Source: Gerris lacustris (Eukaryota > Arthropoda > Insecta > Hemiptera > Gerridae). Taken from it: a stretch of 64,000 nucleotides of DNA. Location: NCBI GenBank assembly GCA_951217055.1, contig OX578282.1, positions 56,551,311-56,615,310 on the forward strand, given 5' to 3'. Below the pieces are notes generated by a model. That model had not been told where the DNA came from and did not search any database. It worked only from the letters and a program-made list of their open reading frames with translations. Shown piece after piece: positions 11,701 through 21,867 of this stretch. The position numbers were made by a program, and so were the translations under genes. Position 1 is the first letter of the stretch; each line of letters starts with the position of its first letter.

Positions 11701-13429
11701 GACTTAACTCTGTAATAATGTTTCCCTATGAGTAGCTCAGGATCGCGTGCTTTACTCTCATAACTCTAATGTATTTTTATGGACTAATAACTACAATAAT
11801 TATATAAAACTGATAAGAACAGAAGTACTTAGTTAATTCTTTTTTTCTCCCTTTAATTTTAATACATTAAAGTATTCTTTTTTTTTTTTTAAAAAATACA
11901 TTAAAGAGCATACTGCAAACATGTTTAAAAATCTCTTTTCTAAACTTATTGAAGTTGAAAAATTATTTCAAAAACAACTAATGAGATGTAAAATAATAGT
12001 GAATCAATTTATTCAATATAATAAATAAATATGGAAGGTGTGATAAAATAGTCTTAAAGTGCGTCGTTTTGACTTAAAACTTTTGTAGAACATGTTCATA
12101 ATATCACTTGGTCTTGGTAAGTTTGAAATATGAATTAGTAGAAAAAAACGGTACAAATAATTAGCATATAAGTTAACTAATGAATTAAGATTAGTGTACC
12201 GGTTCTAGAAATATAAAAAATTAATATACTTGACACTTAACACCGTCTAAAAGGGCCCATAAACAATGCGATTTGTTGGACAACCAAGTTCAACAATCGA
12301 TCCATTCACTGTGCGATTTGGACAACTTAATATATTTCAAACTAAGGCGAAGGCATTAGTTGGAATAATCTCTACAATTGAACTTAATATATGTTTATGA
12401 AACATGGATTTAGTTAACTAAAAAACAAAAAATGTTGTTCAACCTTGGTTGTACAAACAATCGCACAGTATATGGACTTGATTGTTGAACTTAATTTTAA
12501 AACAAATCGCAACGTGTATGGGGCCCTTTATCAAAGGGGTCTTCAACTTTTTTTGGTTCGATGGGCCAGATGAAGTAAGGAACAATCACCCAGGACTTCA
12601 CAATGGTAGGAAATAGCACTATTAATTTCGGCCAAAAAAAAAACAACAACAAAATCTATAAAAAATGATACTGTTGTTTTTTTTCTTTCTTTCTTTATGG
12701 TTGAAATGACATTTGATTATAAAGCAACTTGAACTTTGCATTGTTATGTTCATTAGTTACTTCGTTTCGGTCGGATAAAAATGCCTGAACAGCTAGTTCT
12801 GCCCACGGGCCAAACACCCTGATTGAGACCCCTCATCTAAACCACATCCCTGGTAAACTATGAAAATAGTTGCCCGGTCCATCTAACTATCTAACCTACA
12901 CTAAAAGAGCAACGTTAGAAACCAATAGTTGGATTTTACATGCAACTTTTAAAGGATGTTATTAAGTCTAACATAGATACCAAACACAATTATAATATAT
13001 ATTTTTATTTAAGATTAGTATTTAGAAAAGAACAGAATTGACATCAGTCTAAACATTTTCATTAGTAGCATTATGGGAAGGGTTATAGTGGCTGGTTAGG
13101 TTGACAGAAATATTATAATGTTTTGGTATTTGAATCAGCTGATTCTAAAAAGACTGAGAATCAGCTGATTCTAAAATGACTGAGAATCAGCTGATTCTAA
13201 AATGACTGAGAATCAGCTGATTCTAAAATGACTGAGAATCAGCTGATTCTAAAATGACTGAGAATCAGCTGATTCTATGGTTTCTCCAACTAATTTCCAT
13301 CATCCCATCAAGTCTGTTCTTTTCAAAATCTCTTTCATCTTTTCAAAATAGTATTTTTTTTAAAAAAAATATATATATTTAATCAAATTATAATTTAAAA
13401 CGAAACTCACTTGATATTTTCTGTCCCAT
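1111..13429 (-). CDS. gus: SPRY domain/SOCS-box protein, gustavus (SPSB1/SPSB4) orthologue; complete six-exon coding gene
   Basis: Joining six minus-strand exons (13429-13411, 7068-6872, 4904-4719, 3160-3016, 2633-2475, 1250-1111) gives an uninterrupted 281-codon frame. The family is the substrate receptor of Cullin-5 ubiquitin ligases; Drosophila Gus binds Vasa, and vertebrate SPSB proteins bind Par-4 and iNOS through short (D/E)-(I/L)-N-N-N peptides. Seen here: start MGQKIS; B30.2/SPRY domain about residues 30-233; the peptide-pocket residues expected in the family, R81-x-P83-x-A85, Y133 and V220-W221-G222; a C-terminal SOCS box (about 236-281) with an Elongin B/C-type segment [11 protein letters not shown] and a Cul5-type segment [11 protein letters not shown]. 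Length fits the family (about 260-280). Intron phases are 1,0,0,1,1, all GT-AG. No frameshift or missing key residue, so it looks functional. Whether it is closer to SPSB1 or SPSB4 cannot be decided here. Function is inferred from family membership. Confidence 0.95.
1561..1920 (-). mobile_element. tRNA-like SINE in gus intron 5
   Basis: Read on the minus strand, the 1920 end has a tRNA-like head: GGCCAAGGTGCTCTAGGCG looks like a Leu-type A box, followed by GGGTTCGATCC (1849-1839), a good B box. A second copy of GGGTTCGATCC lies at 1764-1754, and a CGTGGGGGAAGAG motif occurs at 1671 and 1774, so the body contains imperfect internal duplications. It stands out as GC-rich against the intron. The plus-strand reading frame at 1567-1896 is a shadow of this element. 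The family name is unknown to me. Confidence 0.55.
2475..2633 (-). CDS. gus: gus coding exon 5 (residues 183-235)
   Basis: 159 nt, phase 1 to phase 1; acceptor TTTACAG (to 2634), donor GTAAGT (2474-2469). It encodes the end of the SPRY domain, including [38 protein letters not shown] and KYIGGLD. V220-W221-G222 sit in the loop that completes the peptide pocket in GUS/SPSB structures. Confidence 0.96.
2749..2813 (-). repeat. dispersed repeat, copy 1 (AGAGGTGTCAGAAATAAT family)
   Basis: Matches 5206-5273 over most of its length (CAACAGTA, then ACTGTTTTCATA, AGAGGTGTCAGAAATAAT, AATGCTTT and ATCATCAT blocks), and partly 63478-63507. Lies in gus intron 4. Probably the tail of a SINE, because the 63.5 kb copy is followed by a tRNA-like head. 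Confidence 0.5.
3016..3160 (-). CDS. gus: gus coding exon 4 (residues 135-182 plus one base)
   Basis: 145 nt, phase 0 in and phase 1 out; acceptor TTTCAG (to 3161), donor GTAATT (3015-3010). It encodes [20 protein letters not shown], then YPAILKPDE and VPDKFL, a very conserved SPSB stretch. The sequence is cut after the first base of the valine codon completed by the next exon. Confidence 0.96.
4035..4289. mobile_element. MITE with inverted ends in gus intron 3
   Basis: The left end CTTAAGACCCACATACAAGA and the inverted right end CTTAAGTCCCACAT match, and both are followed by forms of TCAAACTTG and ATCAAAAGTTTG. An inner inverted pair GCCATCCAACTCACAAA also exists (about 4130 and 4215), so most of the 255 bp can fold on itself. 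No transposase frame. Resembles the GGCCC-CATACA elements at 12.2, 28.7 and 39.3 kb in general design. Confidence 0.65.
4487..4642. mobile_element. 156-bp MITE with about 43-bp terminal inverted repeats, gus intron 3
   Basis: Starts GGTCTAGGAGCTTGTCACT and ends with the inverted match (GGTCTAGGAGCTGGTCCCT on the minus strand); the match runs on through CTAAAAT, AA, CCTAATTTTAGG. It has no coding capacity. It lies 76 bp from the right end of exon 3. Confidence 0.7.
4719..4904 (-). CDS. gus: gus coding exon 3 (residues 73-134)
   Basis: 186 nt, phase 0 to phase 0; acceptor TATAG (to 4905), donor GTGAGC (4718-4713). It starts [14 protein letters not shown], which carries pocket residues R81, P83 and A85, and ends HSVGYQ with pocket Y133. 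The central part ([14 protein letters not shown]) is the usual SPSB core. It is too short and too interrupted by flanking stops to be found by a plain long-frame search. Confidence 0.96.
5206..5273 (-). repeat. dispersed repeat, copy 2 (AGAGGTGTCAGAAATAAT family)
   Basis: In gus intron 2. Same block order and orientation as 2749-2813, with small insertions and substitutions. The rest of intron 2 (5274-6871) is AT-rich, and I see no gene in it; the 69-codon frame at 5683-5892 has no recognisable features. Confidence 0.5.
6872..7068 (-). CDS. gus: gus coding exon 2 (residues 7-72)
   Basis: 197 nt, entering in phase 1 and leaving in phase 0. The acceptor is CCAG after a long T run (7069 and up) and the donor is GTAAGC (6871-6866). 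It encodes the variable N-terminal linker followed by the conserved [11 protein letters not shown] and [10 protein letters not shown] segments and ends in [10 protein letters not shown], the first SPRY strands. The plus-strand frame across the same bases is a shadow. Confidence 0.95.
8718..8750. repeat. poly(A) run, 33 A
   Basis: Uninterrupted A tract in gus intron 1, preceded by AAAGGT. Could be the tail of an old retroposed copy, but no body is recognisable upstream. Confidence 0.95.
10444..10701. mobile_element. MITE, PIF/Harbinger-like, with internally iterated GCGAACGC units
   Basis: Inverted ends AGGCGGGGATACACT (left) and AGGTGAGGATACACT (right, inverted), each running on into GAGCATTCGCCCC-GAATGAGC. 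TTA flanks both sides (10441-10443 and 10702-10704), consistent with a 3-bp target duplication. The interior repeats a unit containing GGGGCGAACGCTTGCTCATT several times, GC-rich against its surroundings. No coding frame. The superfamily call rests on the TTA duplication. Confidence 0.65.
11051..11388. mobile_element. MITE with ACTACGTTTCCATGAG inverted ends
   Basis: The left end ACTACGTTTCCATGAGTTTT recurs inverted at 11369-11388, and the match continues through AAACCGTTTTGGT-TCAAAC (about 45 bp in all). The interior repeats AAAACTGTTTTGAAAA-like blocks. AATT flanks both ends. The 82-codon frame at 11272-11520 only partly overlaps and is not supported. Confidence 0.65.
12249..12531. mobile_element. 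MITE with AAGGGCCCATA inverted ends
   Basis: The left AAGGGCCCATAAACAATGCG and inverted right AAGGGCCCCATACACGTTGC ends match, followed by ATTTGTT on both sides. Subterminal copies of a TGTGCGATTTG / ACAATCGCACAGT motif occur at about 12310 and 12460. Flanked by TA on both sides. It ends only a few bases from the next element. Confidence 0.65.
12535..12833. mobile_element. hAT-like non-autonomous element (degenerate)
   Basis: Begins AGGGGTCTTCAACTTTTTTT and soon reads GGGCCAGAT; ends, inverted, AGGGGTCTCAATCAGG and then GGCCCGTGGGCAGA. The CAGGGGTC-CAA plus GGGCCAGA pattern is the classic end of many hAT elements. Sequence decay leaves no clear 8-bp target duplication. It sits directly beside the preceding MITE. 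Confidence 0.5.
13132..13275. repeat. six-copy palindromic E-box array in gus intron 1
   Basis: The 14-bp palindrome GAATCAGCTGATTC occurs six times (13132, 13158, 13184, 13210, 13236, 13262), exactly 26 bp apart. The 12-bp spacer is TAAAATGACTGA with one variant. CAGCTG is the E-box core bound by bHLH factors. The array lies 130 bp inside intron 1, downstream of the start-codon exon. Whether it is an enhancer or simply a minisatellite cannot be told by reading. Confidence 0.9.
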
Positions 13430-13598
13430 GTTCATAGCCCGGTGGTGAGTCCTGGAGCGCCTGTGCTCAAGGTAAGAGGCGGTTTTGTTTGGTAAAACGC
13501 TCGCCTTGTAGTTGTGTCTTCTTAACTCCCTTAGTTCAAGACCCGAGGCCGTACACCTCGAACTCGACACTCCCCCGCCTCCCACTCCACTCTTATAC
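13411..13598 (-). CDS. gus: gus exon 1 of the coding gene: 5' UTR stretch plus start codon
   Basis: Only 13429-13411 (19 nt, MGQKIS plus one base) is clearly coding. The donor is GTGAGT at 13410-13405 and leaves phase 1. The ATG at 13429 has A at -3 and G at +4, a strong context, and starts the conserved MGQKIS. A second in-frame ATG lies two codons upstream (13435), giving MN-MGQKIS. On its 5' side a pyrimidine-rich stretch and CAG (13601-13599) make a plausible acceptor, so the exon probably begins at 13598 and is preceded by at least one further 5' exon outside this block. The frame stays open from the start codon back to that acceptor. The stretch is less AT-rich than its surroundings, as expected for an exon. 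Confidence 0.75.
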
Positions 13599-13599
13599 C

Positions 13600-16500
13600 T
13601 GCAAAAACACAAAACAAATTTAGTTAAGTAAGAAAATTAACAAAAAATAGATAGGGAAAAACTTTACATAAAAGAAAATAAGCAACAGAAAAAAAATGTA
13701 TATTCTAAGATCAATTTATCTCTTTTTCCCAATTCTCATTAATACGTCATATAAAAAAAAAATAATAATAAAATTGCATACATATAATTTTATGTGTTAT
13801 GAATTCGAAAAAAATATCACCACAATCGACGTGACATAAGTCGAATACATAAGTATCATTCAAAAAATTTTATGAGTTCATAAATATTGCGTTAATTTAT
13901 TTTTTTTTTTTTCTCCTGAAATATATATATATTTTTTTTATATTATTATCATGTAAGTGCTTTTAATGTTGTATTTTTTCTCGACATCGTTAAAAATCAT
14001 TAAAAAATGACAGTGTTTGTGTCCGATACTGGATATGAAATGCCAGTTGACATTTTCAAAATGAAATGTCAGGGATAATAAAACTGTCTCGTACAAAAAA
14101 AAAATAATAACAACAACACGTAATATACCATACAGATATAATTGATTTTTAAAGTTCAGATTCTGAACAACAGTTCCTTATAGGGTTTAATCAAATTATT
14201 TTGAACAATGTACGATGTAATAGGTCCTATAATGAAAGAAAATGACCAAAGATGCAACCGCGAAATAAGTGATAATTTATAAAAAAATCGTTCCGACAAA
14301 TTCGAGCTTAATTTTAATGTATGTATGTTTAATTTTGATAACAGTAAAAAGTAAGAGGTAAAAAAAAAAATCTCAAAAATAAGACGTAACTATGTATAAA
14401 CGGAACTAATAAAATTTAAGGCCACGTCCTTTCAAAAAATGTATAATCAATAGCGCTACTTTGAAAAACCTGATCTATCCATTTTATAGCTCAATGATAT
14501 TTTAAGGAGTGCCAAAACCGGTAAATTTAGACACGCAAAATTTAAAGGAAAAAAAAATCTTCTGGGTTTCGTGTTTGAAGTAGGCAAATAGCCTGAAAAT
14601 TTTAATAGTAAAAAAAAAGAAAGGGGATTTATTTAAATATAAAACAATTAACATAATTAGATCATTTTAATATTGGGAAAAAATACATTTTATAAACTTC
14701 ATGGAGTCAAGGTTGAAGTGAATGATACAATTACAAATAATTCGGTTTCGATAAAAAAAAAGAAAAAGTTTGTCGAATGCAATAAAAAAAAAAACCTATT
14801 TTGTTTAAATGGGATGGTCAAAAAAAAATTCAGAGTAGGTCCTTAAATACTAAAAACTAACCTCGGGGCATTAAACCAGGCACGTCTTTCAAAGATTTAT
14901 GCAAATGTCGATTTTAAACATTTCAGTATAAGATATTTATTTTCGTGGGATAATTAGCTCTAAAAAAGGAAGTGGAGGAAAAAAGAGACTGAATAAAATA
15001 TACCGGAAAAAAGTCTACACCAAAAAAAGTCCCTGAAGTATCGTTATTCCCAAGCAAACTTTCAAAATAAAAAAAATGCAAATTTTTACCCGCAGAGACA
15101 TTTTATGAAGCCCCACGTGTTTTTTTGGTGTAGGCATATAGAGCTTTAAAGAAAAAAATATTATATTACACTAAATACTACGAATCTATCAGATGAACTC
15201 AATATATCATCAACTTATCTAATAAAAAAATGTAGTCAATAAATTAAAGAACAAACATAGTAATATGCTAACGGAGAACCATAAATAAACGAAAACTTTT
15301 ATTATTCCAATAATAAATGAGTTAGTTATATTAATTGGAAATGCATAATACTAAAATAAATAATACAATTAATGAAGTTTATAATTTATTTCTAATTGAT
15401 GTCCTCAATAAATTAAATATATTAGCTATTTAGATAAAAACATTAAATTGCTATAGCAGGTCTTTATTAGAACCCTGTCTATCTTGTTATAATTTATGCA
15501 GTTAAAAGGACTGTACGTTTTATTAAAAAATTATGCGGAAACAACTAATGTTAAAAATTTATAATATAATATAATAATGTTTTTAAATTTCTCACCGGGT
15601 GTCCAGGTTGAAAATTTTAAGTTTATCCACGTGGTGAAAATATTAAATTAAAAAATTGTTGTTCACAAATATTAATTGTTTGACCAAGACAATACATTAG
15701 TAGATCATTATTGTAACAGATTAAAATAGAATAAAATAAATTTAATTGGATATATAACTTCTAAACTTTTAGGTAACTTCATAAACTAGTTTTAGAAAAA
15801 AACAGAAAAAATTGCACTAAAATATTTGTGTTCTAACAAACACTACCTGAAAATACAATCTAAAGTGAACTAGTGTAAAACTCGAAGAAGACTAAAGAAG
15901 TAAAAGAAGCAGGTAACAGGGAACCTTCACAAATCTTACTTTACCCTCCCCACTACCCTATCTCCTTTTAGGAAGAAGGTACTTAATGCTAAGTACCGTA
16001 CGAAAGGGATGGGTACGTCCCTAAAAGATCTTTTGAGTTCTATATGGTACCTTCGAAGGGAAAGTACAAATATGAAAGTTGAGGGACATTAAATAGACAA
16101 AAGGGGTATATACAGGTTCGTTGAAATCAAAAAATCTTAAACGAGAAGGAGGTCCTTAAAAGATATGTAGGCTTTATGTTTGTTTTCTTGAATAGTTAAC
16201 CAAACTTAGCTATACTTTGAATAGAAGGACCAAGAAGTAAAGTAAACAGACATAAAGTTCATTTTATACAAATGTTATCGTTATCAGGGTGAATCCTCGA
16301 AAGGGAAGTACTGTACTTTATTAACTCCGTTGACAGATGTATAAAATAGCTTAAAAAAACTTATTAATACAGTAATTTTGGTTTTAAAATATAATTTATG
16401 AACTTAAATATATGTATAAATTTTTATTAAGTGAATGTTTTATTATATAACATATTATTAAACGTGCAGAGAAGCAGTATTATGTATGAGTATTTTTCCA

Positions 16501-17230
16501 CGTTTATGGTAACTTCGCTAACTTCGTAACTTGCTTAACGCTACACTGGTTTTAAAAACATTAAAAAAAAGAAGAAAAAAATAATTATTTATTTCCATAC
16601 CAATGCCACATTCACAACTCTACCATGAAAAGAAAATTATGTTTTTCCCTTCATATAATCATGTTAGTTTTGGTAATATTGAGTTGTTCATTTTTTTCTT
16701 AATTAAGCCCTTATTAGAAGAAGAACTGTACAAACAAAAAGAAAAAACAACAACAACTCTTTATGCTAATTTTGTAAAGGGTTAGATTTTTGCGAGCATA
16801 TAAGCTATTATAGTACTGTAACGTAGAACGCTAACGAAATACCGTTTTATTAGTTGAAAAACTCGTTCTAGCGTACCGAATTAAAGGAAGAATTCAGCTG
16901 AACAAATTAGCATATTAAAGTAAAAAGCATTATCTTTCTTTCGGAAGCGATTATTGTTAAGAATTCTCGTTGCCTTCAGTCAAAACAATTTTAGAGATAA
17001 CAAAAATGTAGGTTTTCCTTACTCGAGTAAACTTTTTAACTCTAATTAGGTCCCTGCATATCTTTAAGGAAATCCAATTAATATCTCAAAACAACCTTAT
17101 TATTAAAATAATATAAATATATATTTTTGAATTATAAAAATTAAAACAAATAGTAAATTTTACCGAATCAACAACATAAATAAAACTAAACTTTTCTTGG
17201 AAAACAAAGTCATATTTTATGTGGGTATTT
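13600..17230. other. AT-rich non-coding DNA right of the gus start exon
   Basis: If the gus leader has a more distal exon, this is gus intron. I see no exon with family similarity. It holds one small MITE (15013-15135) and a stretch at 15950-16310 with recurring GGTACTT / AAGTACC-type words. The 60-codon frame at 16603 is unremarkable. Confidence 0.6.
15013..15135. mobile_element. 123-bp MITE with CTACACCAAAAAAA ends
   Basis: GTCTACACCAAAAAAA at the left and its near-exact inverse, GCCTACACCAAAAAAA on the minus strand, at the right. No coding capacity, about 16-bp inverted ends. Confidence 0.5.
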
Positions 17231-17234
17231 TATT

Positions 17235-17398
17235 TTAGACTGTTACTCCCCTTATAAAGACAAGAAGTGTGATATTCCTTAGTCCCAAGTGGACTAAACT
17301 AAACATCCCTTTGTCTCAATAGTTATTTAGACAAATGAATGTATAAATAATTATATCAATTTATATTCTTAAAAAAACATAGGGGAGTAACAATCTAA
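17235..17398. mobile_element. 164-bp MITE with TGTTACTCCCCT ends
   Basis: The left end TTAGACTGTTACTCCCCTTA and inverted right end TTAGATTGTTACTCCCCTAT match at 18 of the first 20 positions. The interior is AT-rich and non-coding. Confidence 0.7.
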
Positions 17399-17795
17399 AG
17401 AAATACCATTCTTCTAGCTATTCTAGCTTACTGTAACTCATAATGTATTATAATTATGGACTGTAAACAAAGTCAAACAAGTTAAAAACAAGTAATAACA
17501 ACAAGTAAAAAACAAGTTAAGTATTCATTGTGACTTATTACATTTTACACAAAACTATTGTTAATTTTTTTGCGCAAAACTAATGTGCAATGTCGAAGGG
17601 CAAAATTTAAAGGCCAAAATCGTTCATATTCAACTTAAGTATTGTGATTAGAGAATCAAGAAATCAGGAAAGATAGAAGATTTAAAATTTACAACCAATA
17701 TGTGTTCAAATTTTAAGAGCTAAAATCATAATTCCAAATAATTATCCACTTTTTAAGAGAACGCACACAGAGAAGCTTGCTTACCAATATATAAG

Positions 17796-17915
17796 GTTTG
17801 TTCCAACAGCCAATTCGAGGACGGTTCTAGAACCAGTTCAGGATTTTTTAATGCGCATGCGTCTATGAGGACTGGTTCAGAACTGATTCAAAAAGAGGAG
17901 CCTGTTGGAACGATT
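17796..17915. mobile_element. 120-bp fold-back MITE, GTTCCAACAG family, copy 1
   Basis: Ends TTTGTTCCAACAGCC and (inverted) AAATCGTTCCAACAGGCTC. Inner inverted pair around TTCTAGAACCAGTTCAGGA and GGACTGGTTCAGAACTGATT. The central GCGCATGCG is also present in the second copy near 19.4 kb. Confidence 0.65.
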
Positions 17916-18280
17916 TAAGAACTCTTTCAGAACTGCAACCTTCATGTTACCTCTCTTTATCTTGTTTTTATTTTCCTCTTCGTATCTCTCCACTTGTTTT
18001 GTTTATGTTCACTCAGAAATGGATTACTTACGTGAACATATTCTATTGTTAAACTCAACAAAGTTTATAAGAATGCACATTAGAGCAAATAGTTTTTAAA
18101 ATTACAAATTTATCACACTGTCATTTCTGAATGATTATATTTTGCTCTCACATTTGGGATTCGTCAGGCTCGTAACAATCCTGTCTTTTAGTTTCAGTTG
18201 CCGTTGCCTATTAAAAATTTGTTTGTATAAATTGTAATTTTTTTAAACATTAACTGTTAAATCATATAAAAAGTACCGGT

Positions 18281-19020
18281 GTGGAAATCCTACACATGAC
18301 TCCCATGAAATGTTGTGGAATCAATACGCGATCAAGAGAGAGCTCAGTATTTACACCCATTTTCATGGTAGTAAAAACATTAAAATGCCAATATCTCCAA
18401 AACCACTTGTGCCCAAAAAGTATAGGTACAATCTACCAAATAGGACACATAATAATATATACCCCAAATAAAATAGAAATCAAATAATGTCTACTGAAGT
18501 TATCGTCGACAGACCGATTTCGTGCTTAAGTGACTACAGCTCCGAAACGTCGTGAGCTACGATGTTCGGGTTTGTCGCCATCAGTTTTTCCGACAAAAGT
18601 TTTAAATAATGTCGCAAACCGCATCTCAATACGATATCTTGAAGCGATATGTTATTAAAGGTTTAGTTACATACGAATACGTACATACAGACGTATATGA
18701 AACAGATTTTAATGATATCCCCGGGTTCGTAAGACCCCTCCTTCACAGAGATCTCGGAATCAAGTTTCGGATGATAAAATGTGAATTTTATCTTGGCTTA
18801 TTAAAAATAAACCCTTATATAAGAAAAGGTCAACCACACATTAAGAAATATTTACAAATTAAGGGTTCAAAACTACAAAAAAGAAAATTATAAGAATAAT
18901 TTATCTGTTTGTTTTTTTTTCTTGTCTGTAAATCATCGGCGGATGTACAGACAAAAAGATCGTAGGTAATTCTTATAAAGGACTCAAAGTCGCTATGAGA
19001 AATTTTAATTATCATGAGGA
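18281..19020. other. unassigned stretch with a 94-codon frame
   Basis: A plus-strand frame at 18609-18893 (94 residues, K/Y-rich, no signal peptide or recognised motif) is one of the longer non-repeat frames here. The stretch 18490-18600 is less AT-rich and contains short inverted words such as AGCTCCGAAACGTCGTGAGCT-like dyads. I cannot assign a product and consider it probably non-coding. Confidence 0.2.
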
Positions 19021-19246
19021 ATAAATAAAATATAAATTATATTTTATTATTCCAATATACTATCATGATAAAAAATAATACGTAAAGAAGAAAGAAAGAA
19101 GTAGTATAAATATTAACTGAGGAGAGAGAAACAAAACACGCTAGGAAACAGAAATATCAAGAAAAGAAACGAAAACAAATGTCAGGTTATAGTTGAACAG
19201 TAGTAGTAGTGTAACCTACACGCCTCCGTATATTAGTATTAGTAGT

Positions 19247-19440
19247 TCTGGCCGAGTTCCTTCTTCAGTCCGGGAACTGTTTTCACGGTTCTAGGACTGT
19301 CCCAGAACCGTTCGACTTTCTGTTGGAACACGGGACTAAAAGTTCCAGAACCGTCCGAAAAGCGTGTAGGAACGGTCTTTCGATACTGCGCATGCTCCCG
19401 GCAGTTCTAGAACCGTCCGAGGCTCTGTTGGAACAAACCT
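19247..19440. mobile_element. GTTCCAACAG-family element, copy 2 (left end lost or diverged)
   Basis: The right end, read inverted, is GTTTGTTCCAACAGAGCCTC followed by GGACGGTTCTAGAAC and GCATGCGCAGT, matching copy 1 at 17.8 kb. CGGTTCTAGGAC/CCGTCCGA-type words recur inside. The left end does not match, so it is truncated or rearranged. Confidence 0.55.
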
Positions 19441-20036
19441 ATAGTCAAAGATTCTAAAGCAGAATTAAAACGAAAGAATTTCCAAAAATAATAATAATAA
19501 GAAAGATGTTGAAGCTTTTAAAAAGATTAAAATTTTGAACTAAATATCCTAAAATTAGAGGCAAAAAAAAGACACTTAAAACTATGCATCAATTAGCGGT
19601 ATTTACAAAAGAAATCTTTTTTAAACCCCGCCGAGACTTAAATCAGGACAATACACGGTGTAAAAAAGATTTAGAGATTTTGGAAAGGGAGCAAAAAAAT
19701 GTCCTTTTTTGGCAGATTTAAACTCGAAAAAGGCTTTTAGGAGTATAGTACAAAAAAGATTTTGTAAAAAAAAATAAATATATATATATGGGAGAAAAAG
19801 TGTAACCATTAAAATAGAAAGGTTGGCTACCTGATAAAAAAGGGAACATAACACTTATACAGAACACATTCTAAAAATGTATTTTTAAAAAAGATTAGAT
19901 AAAATAGAATATATCTTTAAAAAATATGTGTGTTATCTTGAATAGAATCATTATAGTTTTATAGAACACAAATAATACGTCAATTAAAAAAAATAAAAAT
20001 AATAAGAAGTTCAAAAATTTAAATTATAACATATAA

Positions 20037-20684
<648 letters not shown>

Positions 20685-21066
20685 ATTTCATGACTTTTTG
20701 TACGGTCCCTAAGGAAGGATTCTCTAAACTGTTTATTCCCACACATTAGAGTCAAATAAAAGTGAAGATAAGAGCTGGACAAGGTCTATGGAGATTGGAG
20801 AACTACGAGACCTATGACATTGAAAGAACTTAACATTCGTATAGTAGCAGCATAATATAAAGATTTTTATCAGCATTTGGCCACCTAGATACACTAACGT
20901 TGCTATCATATGCGCATACCCAGCTGGATCCTGACCTTATATAAGTAACGAAGTGACCCCTTAATATTGTCTTAATTATATACCTTAATTATAAAGTATA
21001 TATGTTAAAAGTAACTAATGGTATAATTACAATAATACATATATATTATTATTACATATATTGTTG

Positions 21067-21266
<200 letters not shown>

Positions 21267-21319
21267 ATAATTATTTTTTATATGTAATAATATAATATAG
21301 GCTCACTACTTCGCATGAC

Positions 21320-21650
21320 GCTTACTTGGTTTCTCGCTCCACATTCAGCCTAGGAATAAGTTGATTGATTGTAGGGGGGGGGGGATGAGTTGGGGGGGGG
21401 GGAATGCACTAGGGCTCTAGACAAATCCAAAAAGCCCTCATTTATTAAAATCGGTTTAGTAGTTTAGGCTGTAGGTGCGTCAACGTTAAAGTAACTGTTC
21501 GCTAGCTTGGTTTCTCGCTCTGCGTTCAGCGTAGGGATGAGTTATCTAAATTTTTTTGAACTAGGAATGCACTAGGGCCCTAGACAAATCCAAAAAGCTC
21601 TCATTCATTAAAATCGGTTCAGTAGTTTAGGCTGTAGGTGCGTCAACGTA
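21320..21650. repeat. two diverged direct copies of a 150-170 bp repeat
   Basis: TTGGTTTCTCGCTC begins the copies at 21326 and 21507; both end in TTTAGGCTGTAGGTGCGTCA. In between they share GGAATGCACTAGGG, TAGACAAATCCAAAAAGC and TTAAAATCGGTT. Copy 1 carries two G runs (21374-21384 and 21392-21402). The TTAAAATCGGTT-AGTAGTTT phrasing resembles tails of dispersed repeats elsewhere in this window. An AATAAG microsatellite follows (21661-21692). Confidence 0.7.
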
Positions 21651-21867
21651 AAATGAAGGAAGAATAAGAATAAGAATAAGAATAAGAATAAGAAGTCATC
21701 AAAACTACCATTTTCAAACCTATTTTTCTCTACTTCTACTTGACCGATTTCGACATTTTTTTTTTTAATTTTGATCTACAGGACACGGCCTTCAAAGATA
21801 TTAAAAAATTATTTAGGTAGCTTGTATGTATTCCACGCTGCAGACCCTCAAAAACCATAGTTCGTCA

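Larger units (their letters stand above)
7069..13410 (-). other. gus intron 1 (6.3 kb)
   Basis: Bounded by GTGAGT at 13410 and CCAG at 7069. Mostly AT-rich with a 33-A run at 8718-8750. It contains inverted-repeat elements at 10444-10701, 11051-11388, 12249-12531 and 12535-12833 and the E-box array at 13132-13275, listed separately. A short less AT-rich patch at about 9430-9510 has no match I recognise. The frames at 10086, 10939 and 11272 carry no recognisable protein. Confidence 0.85.

Noticed and set aside
13132..13275. CRISPR-like array (regular repeats and spacers)
   Set aside because: Spacers are the same sequence, the genome is eukaryotic, and there are no cas genes; it is a tandem repeat.
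18609..18893. 94-codon plus frame
   Set aside because: No recognised domain; K/Y/I-rich as expected from AT-rich DNA; kept only as an unassigned stretch.
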